The notes beneath the pieces were generated by a model. It made no database searches. It was not told the origin of the DNA and worked only from the letters and a program-made list of their open reading frames with translations. From assembly GCF_001894745.1 (NCBI RefSeq), contig NZ_BBYF01000002.1, forward strand, positions 62,001 to 126,000: 64,000 nt of DNA, given 5' to 3'. Of this stretch, positions 52,477 through 61,468 are shown piece after piece. Every line of letters begins with the position of its first letter. Position 1 is the stretch's first letter. Both the position numbers and the translations under genes were made by a program. This DNA is from Paenibacillus sp. NAIST15-1 (GTDB taxonomy: Bacteria > Bacillota > Bacilli > Paenibacillales > Paenibacillaceae).

Positions 52477-54141
52477 TTGTTTATGGTGGGGAAAGATCGC
52501 CCAAGTGTGATCGTGCTAGGCGGTGGTATCGCCGGCATGAGTGCAGCGCACGAACTAATGGAGCGTGGATTTCGCGTCTCTGTGTATGAATGGAGAACCA
52601 TTCCAGGAGGCAAGGCACGAAGTATGCCGGTTCCCAATTCGGGGACGAATGGTCGACCAGATTTGCCAGGAGAACACGGATTCCGGTTCTTCCCAAAATT
52701 CTATAAGCACGTTACGGACACCATGAAGCGTATTCCCTATCAACGGCCGAACAGCACCGAGAGGTTAACCGTATTTGATAATCTAATCGAAGGAACGAAC
52801 TTGGGACTTGCCTTCTTCAATCGTCCTATGCTTCCTTTTCTTACTGAATTCCCGCAAACGATACGCGGCTGGCGCACACTGCTTAAATCACTATTCGATA
52901 ATAAACTTGGTTTAAGTGAGAAGGACGTCGACCGTTATGTGAACTGTCTGTGGCAGGTTCTGACCAGCTGTGATGAACGCCGGCTGCTGGATTATCAGCG
53001 TGTAGCATGGTGGGATTTTCTACAGGCGGAGAAGCAGTCAGCGGAATTCAGACACATCTTCACTGGCCTAACACGCATATTGGTCGCAGCACGGGCGAAG
53101 GATGCGAATGCCTGCACAGTAGGCACGGTAGCTGCAACCGTAATGCTGGATATGGTGCTGCCAGGAGGTAGTGCGGATCGCTTGCTGAACGGCCCTACGA
53201 ATGATGTGTGGATCAATCCTTGGCTGACTTACTTGAGACAAGGGGGAGTCGACTATCGCTTAAGAGCGAAAGTTGAACATATTCATTGCAAGAATGGCCG
53301 GATTCAAGGCGTGACCATTCAAGAAGAAGGTCGCTCCCACATTGTAACCGCAGATTACTATATCGCAGCACTGCCCGTTGAGGTGATGGCGGAACTGATT
53401 ACAGAGGATCTAATCGAGGGTGATCCATTGCTGGGCAGACTGCCCGAGCTGGCGAAGAACGTAGAATGGATGAACGGCGTCCAATTTTATTTGAAAGAAG
53501 ATGTCCCTATCATCCATGGTCATGTCATCTATATGGATAGCCCTTGGGCATTGACTTCCGTATCCCAAGCTCAGTTCTGGCCGCATTTCAAGATGAGTGA
53601 TTTCGGCAATGGGGATGTGGCAGGTATCATCTCGATCGATGTATCGGATTGGAAGACGCCTGGTATTGTATTCGGGAAGCCGGCAATGCACTGCACTAGC
53701 GAGCAAATTAAGATAGAAGTGTGGGAGCAGCTGAAGCGGAGCTTGAATCAAGGTGAGACCATACTAAACGATGATATGATTGTGCATTGGTATCTCGATG
53801 AAGATATTCAATTCCCGAACCCGCATGAAGTGATCAACATGGAGCCGCTGCTCGTGAATCATGTCCACACGTGGAACTTGCGGCCGAATGCATATACAGC
53901 AATTCCGAATCTGTTCCTTGCGTCGGATTATGTTCGAACGAATACAGATTTGGCTACGATGGAAGGGGCGAATGAGGCTGCGCGAAGAGCGGTCAATTGC
54001 ATCATCGAACGATCGTCGATCGATGCCCCACCCTGCAAAATATGGGATATGTATGATTATCCATTGCTATCGGCATGGCGTTCCAATGACCGCTCCCGAT
54101 TCCATAAAGGGCTTCCATGGAACGGGAAAATCATTGGCTGA
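52477..54141 (+). CDS. FAD-dependent amine-oxidase/carotenoid-desaturase-type oxidoreductase
   Basis: This 554-residue flavoprotein has the N-terminal dinucleotide-binding motif VLGGGIAGMSAAHEL followed by GGKARSM, the family's FAD element, and GEHGFRFFPKFY. The C-terminal FAD segment is IPNLFLASDYVRTNTDLATM then EGANEAARRAV. It belongs to the NAD(P)-binding Rossmann-like superfamily that includes phytoene desaturases, hydroxysqualene dehydroxylase HpnE and polyamine oxidases. No isoprenoid-synthesis gene lies near, so the substrate is open. TTG 52477 has AGGAGTG upstream; ATG 52483 is possible. Confidence 0.85.
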   Translation: MFMVGKDRPSVIVLGGGIAGMSAAHELMERGFRVSVYEWRTIPGGKARSMPVPNSGTNGRPDLPGEHGFRFFPKFYKHVTDTMKRIPYQRPNSTERLTVFDNLIEGTNLGLAFFNRPMLPFLTEFPQTIRGWRTLLKSLFDNKLGLSEKDVDRYVNCLWQVLTSCDERRLLDYQRVAWWDFLQAEKQSAEFRHIFTGLTRILVAARAKDANACTVGTVAATVMLDMVLPGGSADRLLNGPTNDVWINPWLTYLRQGGVDYRLRAKVEHIHCKNGRIQGVTIQEEGRSHIVTADYYIAALPVEVMAELITEDLIEGDPLLGRLPELAKNVEWMNGVQFYLKEDVPIIHGHVIYMDSPWALTSVSQAQFWPHFKMSDFGNGDVAGIISIDVSDWKTPGIVFGKPAMHCTSEQIKIEVWEQLKRSLNQGETILNDDMIVHWYLDEDIQFPNPHEVINMEPLLVNHVHTWNLRPNAYTAIPNLFLASDYVRTNTDLATMEGANEAARRAVNCIIERSSIDAPPCKIWDMYDYPLLSAWRSNDRSRFHKGLPWNGKIIG

Positions 54142-54188
54142 CTCGAATGCTCAACGTTCAAGGCATTGAATCGATAGGGAAAGGAATA

Positions 54189-55451
54189 ATGATGTTGATC
54201 CATTCCATATTAGCGCATGAATTCAAAGGGCTGCTCTATATTATGAGCGCAAGTCTTATGTTTCTCATCATCACGCCGAAATTCATGTTCGCTCATTACC
54301 GTCGCAAGCTGTTATTTATCTTTATCTTATTTTTGCTGACTTGTTTCTATATTGGGTATGAGGATATCGATCCATTACTGTACGGGCTGCATTTAACTCC
54401 TGTGTCTCTTGCGCTAGCTGCTCTGTTCGAGGGTTTGCTTCCAGGGATATGTACATGGTTGGCATTCAATCTGTGCACATTGCTATACTTGCAGATTTAC
54501 TCGGTACCGACAATCATTGGTTCCACGATGATGCTCGCAGCTGGACTTATCCTGCACTATAAGCAGGTGCTGCAAAGTACCTATTTGAAGATTTTCCTCA
54601 TGTCGCTGCTGCTGATTACGGTATATTTAGCTGGCTATCTGTTCTTCTTCGATCAATGGGATCAAGTGCAGGGAGTAGAGGTGGTGATTGCTGTCATTGG
54701 AACCTATTTGTCCTCGATGTATGTAAGCTACATCTATCATCATGTCAAAAATCAGGAACGGATGCGGGAAGAGCTTTTTCGTGCTGAAAAATATCAAGTT
54801 ATCGGTCAGCTAGCCGCTTCCATTTCTCATGAAATTCGCAATCCACTGACAACTGCACAAGGCTTTCTACAGCTTATGAACCGTAAAAACTTGACCCCGG
54901 AACAAATTCAGACCTATCGGAATTACGCAGCTTCCGGCATTGAACAGGCGAATTCGATCATTACAGATTATTTGAATTACGCCAAACCAACGGTCGAGGT
55001 GGCTCGTCCACTCTATGTTCAGGAAGAAATAGACACCGTCGTGCCCATGGTATCTCCACTTTGTTTACTGGCGAAGGTGGAGGTAGTTGTCCAGCATCTA
55101 TCTCAAAAACCGATGTACATAATGGGAGAGTCGAAGAAATTTCAGCAGTCGCTGCTAAACATAATGAAAAATGCAGTCGAGTCCATGCCGGATGGAGGCA
55201 CGTTGAAGGTTACCACCTGGTCGGATAATGAGGGAGTGCATATTCATATTAAGGATACTGGGGTTGGCATGAGCGATTATCAAATTAAACGAATTGGCAT
55301 GCCATTCTATACGACGAAGGAGAAGGGAACAGGGCTCGGTCTAATGGTCGTTATTAGTCTGGTGAAATCGATGAATGGCACGATATCGTACTACAGCCGC
55401 CCAGACGAGGGCACTACCTGTGTGCTACAGTATAAGCAAGTTCACTTGTAA
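54189..55451 (+). CDS. sensor histidine kinase (KinB/KinD-like, multi-membrane)
   Basis: This 420-residue kinase has five to six N-terminal membrane helices (5TM-5TMR_LYT-like region, about residues 1-185) and a full kinase core: H-box SISHEIRNPLTTAQGFLQLM (His phosphorylated), N-box SLLNIMKNAVESMPDGG, G1 DTGVGM, F-box FYTTKEKGTGLGL. It resembles sporulation kinases of Bacillota that signal to Spo0F; no response regulator is adjacent. Overlap with the FAD gene is not real: ATG 54189 (AAAGGAA upstream) lies 47 bases after it, although the frame is open to 54117. Confidence 0.9.
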   Translation: MMLIHSILAHEFKGLLYIMSASLMFLIITPKFMFAHYRRKLLFIFILFLLTCFYIGYEDIDPLLYGLHLTPVSLALAALFEGLLPGICTWLAFNLCTLLYLQIYSVPTIIGSTMMLAAGLILHYKQVLQSTYLKIFLMSLLLITVYLAGYLFFFDQWDQVQGVEVVIAVIGTYLSSMYVSYIYHHVKNQERMREELFRAEKYQVIGQLAASISHEIRNPLTTAQGFLQLMNRKNLTPEQIQTYRNYAASGIEQANSIITDYLNYAKPTVEVARPLYVQEEIDTVVPMVSPLCLLAKVEVVVQHLSQKPMYIMGESKKFQQSLLNIMKNAVESMPDGGTLKVTTWSDNEGVHIHIKDTGVGMSDYQIKRIGMPFYTTKEKGTGLGLMVVISLVKSMNGTISYYSRPDEGTTCVLQYKQVHL

Positions 55452-55495
55452 GGGCGGAATATGGTTTTGCAAGTTCATATAATGGCGAAACATAC

Positions 55496-55548
55496 AACAA
55501 AGGACATTCATCTAGATATTACTGCTGCTAGAGAATGTCCCTTTGTTT
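55496..55548. terminator. bidirectional terminator between the sensor kinase gene and helD
   Basis: AACAAAGG-ACATTC and GAATGTCCCTTTGTT form a stem with one bulge, with an inner CTAG pair, between convergent genes. Confidence 0.8.
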
Positions 55549-55580
55549 GAACAAGCTGATAGGTTTAGTGATCAAATCGG

Positions 55581-57773
55581 TTAAGACATCAATTCGACCG
55601 TATCTTCATCATCTGTGCACACGAGCGGCGATAGCTGATTCGCAGGTTCGTGAACAATCCACAGCTCGTGCAGCGCACGAGTACAGCCGACATACAACAG
55701 CTTCGCATCAAGCAAGCTGCATGGATATCGATGCTCATCGACGTCAAGAACAAGAACCGCATCAAATTCCAAGCCTTTGGACAAGTATACCGGAAGAACA
55801 GATATTCCGCCTTCGTATTGCTGCTCGTTGCCATCAATCAGGTGGATGCTGTGCTTCAGTTCTCCATCGATATTTGCATGGAGTGCTGCGTGCAGTTCCC
55901 TGGCTTCATCCGCTGTTCGAGTCAATAAGGCAATCGTATTATGCCCATTGTCTTGGAAATCAGTGATAATCTGCTTCAGCTGTCCGGGTCTCTCGTTCGC
56001 CTTGCTGCTGACAATACGAACCTTCTGACCGCTGCGGAATACCGGAACGGCCAACATGTCTGTTCCTACACCTCGTTCTAGGATGACGTTTGCGAACCGG
56101 ATGATTTCCATCGTCGAACGGTAACTGCGTGTTAAGGCGAAGTAATCCGTTGCCTCCTCTTCGAACAGTTCTCGCATCTCTGACCAGTCGTGAATACCGG
56201 CATACGCATGAATCCCTTGTGAGAGGTCTCCTAAGATGGTAAAGGAGTGGTTTTTGGCAAAGTGGTCGAGTACAGCAATTTGTAATGGCGAGAAGTCTTG
56301 CGCCTCATCGATGACGATATGGTCGTATCGGTACTCAGATGGAATCCCGTGCAAGCGGGAATGCAAATAGAGCAGTGCTGCCAGATCCTCGTGACGAACC
56401 ACTTTTTTCTTCAAATACGCTAAGGTTTCTTTGCGCACGGGCTCTGGAATGGCGATACTGCTGTCGCTATCCGTGTCGCCCTGTTTCCTCGGTTCGAACA
56501 GGGAGCGATACATTTGCCATGTATCGAGGACAGGCCATTTCTTCATATAGGCTTTGAGACGCTGCGTTGACAGCTTCTTCTTATCCTTCAGCACAGTCTT
56601 GGAGTGTACTCGCTTCAGTTCCATCTGAATCCAGCGCTGAATGCGGGCCATAACGCGCTCCTTGCGCTTGGCTGGCTCGTAAGAGCGGTACTCTTCATGG
56701 AACCAGCTGTATATGGTTGCATATGGGAGAACGGTTCCGTCCCAAGGAGAGAAGTCGCCGCTTGGCACCGCGTTCTGCTCGTACTCCTTCATAAGCTGAT
56801 CCATATGAGACAGCAAGGATAGGGAACCTTTGAATCGTCCAGAGACTTGGTCGTCAAGAACTGGACGCGAATCCAAGGAACCGTACCATTTCTCCACTTG
56901 CTCCATCGGAGATGCGAGTGTTACGGACAACTCCATATCCATTACCGCTAAAGCCCACTCAGGGAACGTCTGCTGCTGGATGTTGCCGACACCCAGTTCA
57001 GGCAAGACATCGGATATATAGTTCAGGAACATGCGGTTGGGCGCAAAAATCATCATCTTCTCGGCACGAATCTGCTCCTGATATTGATAAAGCAAGTAAG
57101 CAAGTCGGTGCAGAGCAACGGTTGTCTTACCGCTACCAGCGACCCCTTGTATGAACAAGGCAGTATTCTTCGGAGCTCGAATGATGCGATCCTGCTCCGC
57201 TTGAATCGTAGATACGATATCGCGCAGTCGATTGTCCTTGTTCTCTCCTAATCGGTAGACGAGAAATTCGTCTGTGACATGGCTGTCGCCTTCCGAGCGA
57301 TTGTAGGTATCGACGACTCTTTGCAATTGTTGGCTGCGTATCGCCAGATTGCGCTTGAGATGTACGATGCCCTCGATAGGGCCGTCTAATGAATCATAAG
57401 ATACCGGAGCGGTGCCGCCGGAGAAGGAATAGAATAAGCTCGCAATCGGGGCTCTCCAGTCAATCACTAGCGGGTACGCTTCATTCTCGACTTCTGCACT
57501 GCGATGAACGCCTCGTTTGCCGACATACAGCTTGAGTGCTTCATCTTTTCCGTTTTCTTCGAAATCGATTCTTCCGAAATAAGGCTCTTTCCGGGCTTGA
57601 GCCAAGCGTTCTTCCTGCTGCTTGCGGTTGTCCTCTAATACTTGCAGCGTAAAGTCGTGCCCAGTATAAGGGGCTACATTATGAACTTTGTCGTATTGCT
57701 GCTCGATGATGTCGAGCGTGTCTTTCAGACGGTGCTGCTCTTCTTGAAAGGCACTTTGAAACGTGTCGCTCAC
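55581..57773 (-). CDS. helD: RNA polymerase recycling motor HelD (UvrD-like helicase)
   Basis: This 730-residue superfamily 1 ATPase releases stalled RNA polymerase in Gram-positive bacteria. It has a coiled-coil N-terminus (EEQHRLKDTLDIIEQQYDKV) that enters the RNAP secondary channel, then GRIDFEENGKDEALKLYVGK, Walker A GVAGSGKTTVALHRLAYLL, Walker B IVIDEAQDFSPLQ and motif RSYRSTMEI. Length is close to Bacillus HelD (774). The start is GTG 57773 with AGGAGG nine bases upstream. The gene appears monocistronic. Confidence 0.93.
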   Translation of the reverse strand: MSDTFQSAFQEEQHRLKDTLDIIEQQYDKVHNVAPYTGHDFTLQVLEDNRKQQEERLAQARKEPYFGRIDFEENGKDEALKLYVGKRGVHRSAEVENEAYPLVIDWRAPIASLFYSFSGGTAPVSYDSLDGPIEGIVHLKRNLAIRSQQLQRVVDTYNRSEGDSHVTDEFLVYRLGENKDNRLRDIVSTIQAEQDRIIRAPKNTALFIQGVAGSGKTTVALHRLAYLLYQYQEQIRAEKMMIFAPNRMFLNYISDVLPELGVGNIQQQTFPEWALAVMDMELSVTLASPMEQVEKWYGSLDSRPVLDDQVSGRFKGSLSLLSHMDQLMKEYEQNAVPSGDFSPWDGTVLPYATIYSWFHEEYRSYEPAKRKERVMARIQRWIQMELKRVHSKTVLKDKKKLSTQRLKAYMKKWPVLDTWQMYRSLFEPRKQGDTDSDSSIAIPEPVRKETLAYLKKKVVRHEDLAALLYLHSRLHGIPSEYRYDHIVIDEAQDFSPLQIAVLDHFAKNHSFTILGDLSQGIHAYAGIHDWSEMRELFEEEATDYFALTRSYRSTMEIIRFANVILERGVGTDMLAVPVFRSGQKVRIVSSKANERPGQLKQIITDFQDNGHNTIALLTRTADEARELHAALHANIDGELKHSIHLIDGNEQQYEGGISVLPVYLSKGLEFDAVLVLDVDEHRYPCSLLDAKLLYVGCTRALHELWIVHEPANQLSPLVCTDDEDTVELMS

Positions 57774-57947
57774 CTTCAGTTACCTCCTAAGAAAGGATTG
57801 TGTGATCTCTCCCACTTCTTTGTTGAAACACATCAAAATATGGAAAGAGAAGAACTAATATATCATATTGACCCTGAAAAAGCAATGAAATTTCAATGTG
57901 TCATTGCGACTATATCATGACGAGCAGTATTTAAATGGTGAATGGAG

Positions 57948-58140
57948 ATGTACGGTTCCTTCAAATTTACAAACTTAATTGTATGAGGAGGAACAATGGA
58001 TTCAGCAAGAGCCACGGGGAGGCTATGTTCGTCATAATGTACTGTACCGAGCCATATATAATGAGACAGGAGAGTGCTGCGAAGACGAGCCTATAGGTGA
58101 GAACGAAGCGATTATGATGTATGCGATGCGCCATTGTTGA
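57948..58140 (+). pseudogene. remnant of a small gene broken by a one-base frameshift
   Basis: From ATG 57948 the frame reads MYGSFKFTNLIV then stops at 57984. The other plus frame, starting at TTG 57979, continues with protein-like sequence (YEEEQWIQQEPRGGYVRHNV, LYRAIYNETGECCEDEPIG, ENEAIMMYAMRHC) to the stop at 58140. Removing one G near 57981 joins them into a single polypeptide of about 63 residues. I do not recognise the family. It is the only supportable feature in the 446-base gap after helD. It could also be a small intact gene starting at TTG 57979. Confidence 0.35.
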
Positions 58141-58219
58141 GAAATGGTCAAGGGGACATCGCTGTTAATGTATCATCTGAACAGTAGCGTAATTTCAATA
58201 TAGGAGGGATGACATTTTA

Positions 58220-58519
58220 ATGAAGAATTCCAAGCGATTTATTCTCTTATGTGTAGTGTTTATCACCATGACGATTCTGCTAAGCGGCTGTATGCCTGGA
58301 GACGGTTCGTACACGGATCAATCACCAGCAGGTTTCTTCTGGGGGATCTGGCATGGCTGGATTGCGCCGATCTCGCTGATTTTTGGGCTTTTCAAGGATG
58401 GAATCCGTGTATACGAGATCAATAATACAGGCTGGTGGTATGATCTCGGATTTTATATAGCGATTATAGGCGGTTTTGGAGGCATCGCATTCGGACGAAG
58501 AAAAGGGGATCATCATTGA
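58220..58519 (+). CDS. small membrane lipoprotein of unknown function
   Basis: This 99-residue protein has a lipoprotein signal ending LLSGCMPG, then a hydrophobic helix (FFWGIWHGWIAPISLIFGLF), an aromatic loop (GIRVYEINNTGWWYDLGFYI) and a second Gly-rich helix. Small proteins with the PAGFFWGIWHGWIAPISLI segment are widespread in bacteria, but I know of no assigned function. TAGGAGG precedes the ATG. It is monocistronic with nothing else recognised nearby. Confidence 0.85.
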   Translation: MKNSKRFILLCVVFITMTILLSGCMPGDGSYTDQSPAGFFWGIWHGWIAPISLIFGLFKDGIRVYEINNTGWWYDLGFYIAIIGGFGGIAFGRRKGDHH

Positions 58520-58637
58520 ATTGTTGCTGAGATGTCAAAGATAAGTATCGAAGGCGAAAGTGGACGCGATTTAGTTTTGGTTAATTTAGAAGCAATTCAA
58601 TTATCTCAAAATCTATCAAAATAATACAATAATTTTA

Positions 58638-58666
58638 TTTACATAATATGGTCAATAAGGTACAAT
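58638..58666 (+). promoter_or_regulatory. promoter of the bacteriocin-like gene
   Basis: TTTACA at 58638-58643 and TACAAT at 58661-58666 have a 17-base spacer, about 45 bases before the start. Confidence 0.55.
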
Positions 58667-58712
58667 AAAGGTGGTTGATCAGCCAAATTATGGATTATGG
58701 AGGGTTGTTGAG

Positions 58713-59141
58713 ATGAAGAAATTTATTTCTACGGTCTTGGTTTCTGCAGCTGTTTTGATCGTTTCTTCAGTTACTGCATTTGGAAATGAAGAAACTCTTT
58801 CAAAAGCAGGAAGCTTGTCTGGCGGCTGGAGCGAGGAGCGCGGTTATTACATTAATGCTAGTAGCAATTTTGCTGCATTATCTTCCTCAGAACCAGATGA
58901 TCACAAAGCAACAAGGAAATACAGGCAAGCAGGTGGGTCAAATGTGGAAACTAAGTTGATTGGGGAAACTTGGTGGAAAGGGGTGCGGCATTATACACGA
59001 GCTAGATTTGAGTACATTTGGCCTCTTTCCGGATATTTGGGTGATACAGATCGGGTTTGGGGAAGTGATAAAACCACAGCAGAAACGGATTATCTAATTG
59101 CCGATCTTACAACCGCTCACACCTACTGGGGAAATGAGTAA
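58713..59141 (+). CDS. secreted bacteriocin-like precursor next to a lactococcin-972-type transport cassette
   Basis: This 142-residue protein has a signal peptide (MKKFISTVLVSAAVLIVSSV ending TAFG) and a mature part of about 118 residues without cysteines. The mature part has Trp/Tyr/Gly-rich segments (LSGGWSEERGYYINASSN, GETWWKGVRHYTRARFEYIW) and ends DTDRVWGSDKTTA ... TAHTYWGNE. A GGW-start and aromatic, Gly-rich end loosely resemble lactococcin 972 peptides, but it is longer. It is followed by a membrane-protein pair and ABC ATPase typical of that bacteriocin group. GGAGGG precedes ATG 58713. Bacteriocin function is inferred mainly from neighbours. Confidence 0.65.
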   Translation: MKKFISTVLVSAAVLIVSSVTAFGNEETLSKAGSLSGGWSEERGYYINASSNFAALSSSEPDDHKATRKYRQAGGSNVETKLIGETWWKGVRHYTRARFEYIWPLSGYLGDTDRVWGSDKTTAETDYLIADLTTAHTYWGNE

Positions 59142-59161
59142 TTTACTAGGGAGATAGCAAC

Positions 59162-59213
59162 AGATTATCCTGGATTACATAACAACTTGCGATGAATTCT
59201 TCCAGGATAATCT
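59162..59213 (+). repeat. inverted repeat after the bacteriocin-like gene
   Basis: AGATTATCCTGGA (59162-59174) is perfectly repeated inversely at 59201-59213 with a 26-base spacer. It could form a terminator-like or attenuating hairpin between the peptide gene and the transporter genes, although no T-run follows. Confidence 0.55.
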
Positions 59214-59227
59214 TGCTGTTGTATATA

Positions 59228-60187
59228 ATGATCAATTTGATGTTAAGGAAAAGTGCAAGATTCTATGTCCTATTCATTTCTATTTGTTTCATCGTATTAT
59301 CTCTTTTATACACGGTTTCTCGGCTTGATTATATCAACATGATGAACAACGGATTTGTTCATAAGGATGCTATTACCTTTACTCTCGATAAGCTGGACAA
59401 GCCATTTCGCAGGACATCGGAGGCATTTCTCTTATTTCAGTACGAATATCATTTGCCTAGAAATAAAACGGTCTGGATGAATGGAAATCATTCTCTACCG
59501 GCAATAACATTCAATCAAAAAAATCGTATATCAGATATAACGAACCATTCGAGAAATATAGCAATCGCTGGGAAAGATGCGGCAACGAGAGACTTTCCGT
59601 CTGATTATGAACTTATCGGCCATTTCGAGCCCACTACGTCATACAAGTTGAATTCAGAAGTATGGCTCTTGCCAGCGGCGTTTCAGATCGATTTGGCGCA
59701 AGGCCATTATTTCGTGTTCAATACGACAGCCCACAACAAATTGGATGCGCTGAATAACATCATCAATGGCAATTCTATTGAACTCATTGACGCGGAACAG
59801 CATGGAACATACGCTTTGAATTCGAATCGCTTTCTGCTTATGGGGATGCGATTATTTTTTGTGTTGCTCATCGCAATATTTCTCTTCATCTGCGTTGTTT
59901 GGATGAATCGGGAAAAACACATCATAAATATCATGTATACAAGCGGATATACACCGCTTTATATATATGGCGTACTTGTACGATATAAAGTAGTCCCTTG
60001 CGTTGGCGGTGGTATTATTGCTCTAGTGTTGGCTGAAACGCTACAGAACCATCTATATCCGACGTGGGGCAGTGGGTGGATCGAGTACTCTACTATTACG
60101 ATAAGCAGCTTTGTTTTATTTTTGATCGTTCAATGTCTTGTTATGGTATTGATCTACTCCATAAGAAAAGGCGGCAGAAAATATTGA
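59228..60187 (+). CDS. bacteriocin-associated integral membrane protein, N-terminal half (putative immunity/export permease)
   Basis: This 319-residue protein has one N-terminal helix, an extracytoplasmic domain of about 170 residues and three C-terminal helices ending in IRKGGRKY, an FtsX/MacB-like half. It corresponds to the first half of the lactococcin-972-type bacteriocin-associated membrane protein, which is normally one chain of about 650-700 residues. Its stop overlaps the TTG start of the next gene. The start is uncertain: ATG 59192 falls inside the inverted repeat, and ATG 59228 or 59240 are alternatives without a clear ribosome site. AT-rich base composition. Confidence 0.65.
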   Translation: MINLMLRKSARFYVLFISICFIVLSLLYTVSRLDYINMMNNGFVHKDAITFTLDKLDKPFRRTSEAFLLFQYEYHLPRNKTVWMNGNHSLPAITFNQKNRISDITNHSRNIAIAGKDAATRDFPSDYELIGHFEPTTSYKLNSEVWLLPAAFQIDLAQGHYFVFNTTAHNKLDALNNIINGNSIELIDAEQHGTYALNSNRFLLMGMRLFFVLLIAIFLFICVVWMNREKHIINIMYTSGYTPLYIYGVLVRYKVVPCVGGGIIALVLAETLQNHLYPTWGSGWIEYSTITISSFVLFLIVQCLVMVLIYSIRKGGRKY

Positions 60188-61461
60188 AGATAATCAGGTT
60201 ATTATTTAAACAAAGTAAAATTCTAAATTTACTGAATAGCGCGATTGCTTTAACCTTATTTTTATTTCTAGTGGCTCTTGCTGTTAATATGCAACAAGCA
60301 AGTCTTGAAGTTGATGCAATGAAGCACTTTAAAGATAAAAATATATATCAAATATCTGATAACTTAGTCAATGAAATCGAAGGGGAGTTTTTTAAGAAAA
60401 AATATAATTATGACAAACTAAATGAATTTGCGAGTATGCTGGAACAATCTACTGCTTTTCAATACTATAAAGCAAATTGGCAACCAATTGATGTACTGGA
60501 TTTTAAAGGGGACAAAATATTCGGTGCTTACTATGAATCTGGGGATACGGAACATTTTAAAAAAGATGATAGGGGATATCATTTTGTTAAATCTATTCAA
60601 ATTAGTAAAAGTGTGATTCCGATCAATAATGTACAACTAATCCAAGGCAGATTTTTTGATGAGAATGAATATGTGCTTCAGGAAAACAGTATTCCTATCA
60701 TTTTAGGAGCAGAATATAGTTCCATCTATAAGCTTGGTGATGAAATTAAGATAGAATATTATTTCAAACAATTCACTGGAACTGTAGTAGGCATCTTACA
60801 GCCTTCACAAAAAATTGTAACAACCAATCGACCTGAGCTTATTTTGGATCGATACATGATCATCCCAGCATTGTCACTACCCGACGCGCCGTCCCGACTC
60901 TTGAAAAATGCAACAAAATATCCAGTCTTTTTTAAAGCATCGTTACTTAGCAGAGCGAATGGAGTAATTTTATCCGAACTCGATCCGTTAGCAATCAGAA
61001 AGGTCGTTGGAGAAATTGCGGATAAAGCGGGATTTGACCAATTTGCCATCATAGGTGCTGACGGCCCAATAATCAATACATTAGCTCAAATGACGGAAAC
61101 GAATCGAACGACACTAATCATACTTTCCACTTTATTATTACTCCTTGTAATATGCGCACTGTTTATTACGCTTTTCATGAATACCAAAAAAAATGTGGAG
61201 ACCTATAAGGTACTGCTTATAAGCGGTGCCTCACTTGAACACGTATGCAAAATGCTGGGCTTCCAATTTGTCATGACTTATTTCATCGGAAGTATACTCC
61301 CTTTACTTATCATCCTTTTATTAACGAACTTTTCGATTTCCATACTGTCTGTTTACATATTGCTTGTCATATTGTTCTTGATAATTATTTTTACGGTCTC
61401 TTATGTATTTTCCAAAAAATTACTCACAAAAATGGATCTTGTTCGAGAATTGAAAGGGTGA
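60184..61461 (+). CDS. bacteriocin-associated integral membrane protein, C-terminal half
   Basis: This 425-residue protein starts with a membrane helix (NLLNSAIALTLFLFLVALAV), has an extracytoplasmic domain of about 280 residues and ends with three or four helices (ILSTLLLLLVICALFITLFM, FVMTYFIGSILPLLIILLL, ISILSVYILLVILFLIIIF), an FtsX/MacB-like arrangement. The TTG at 60184 overlaps the preceding stop (TTGA), giving translational coupling. Together with the previous gene it makes the two halves that are fused in typical lactococcin-972 cassettes. The frame is open to 60064 but that part overlaps the previous gene. AT-rich. Confidence 0.7.
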   Translation: MKIIRLLFKQSKILNLLNSAIALTLFLFLVALAVNMQQASLEVDAMKHFKDKNIYQISDNLVNEIEGEFFKKKYNYDKLNEFASMLEQSTAFQYYKANWQPIDVLDFKGDKIFGAYYESGDTEHFKKDDRGYHFVKSIQISKSVIPINNVQLIQGRFFDENEYVLQENSIPIILGAEYSSIYKLGDEIKIEYYFKQFTGTVVGILQPSQKIVTTNRPELILDRYMIIPALSLPDAPSRLLKNATKYPVFFKASLLSRANGVILSELDPLAIRKVVGEIADKAGFDQFAIIGADGPIINTLAQMTETNRTTLIILSTLLLLLVICALFITLFMNTKKNVETYKVLLISGASLEHVCKMLGFQFVMTYFIGSILPLLIILLLTNFSISILSVYILLVILFLIIIFTVSYVFSKKLLTKMDLVRELKG

Positions 61462-61468
61462 ATGCTCC

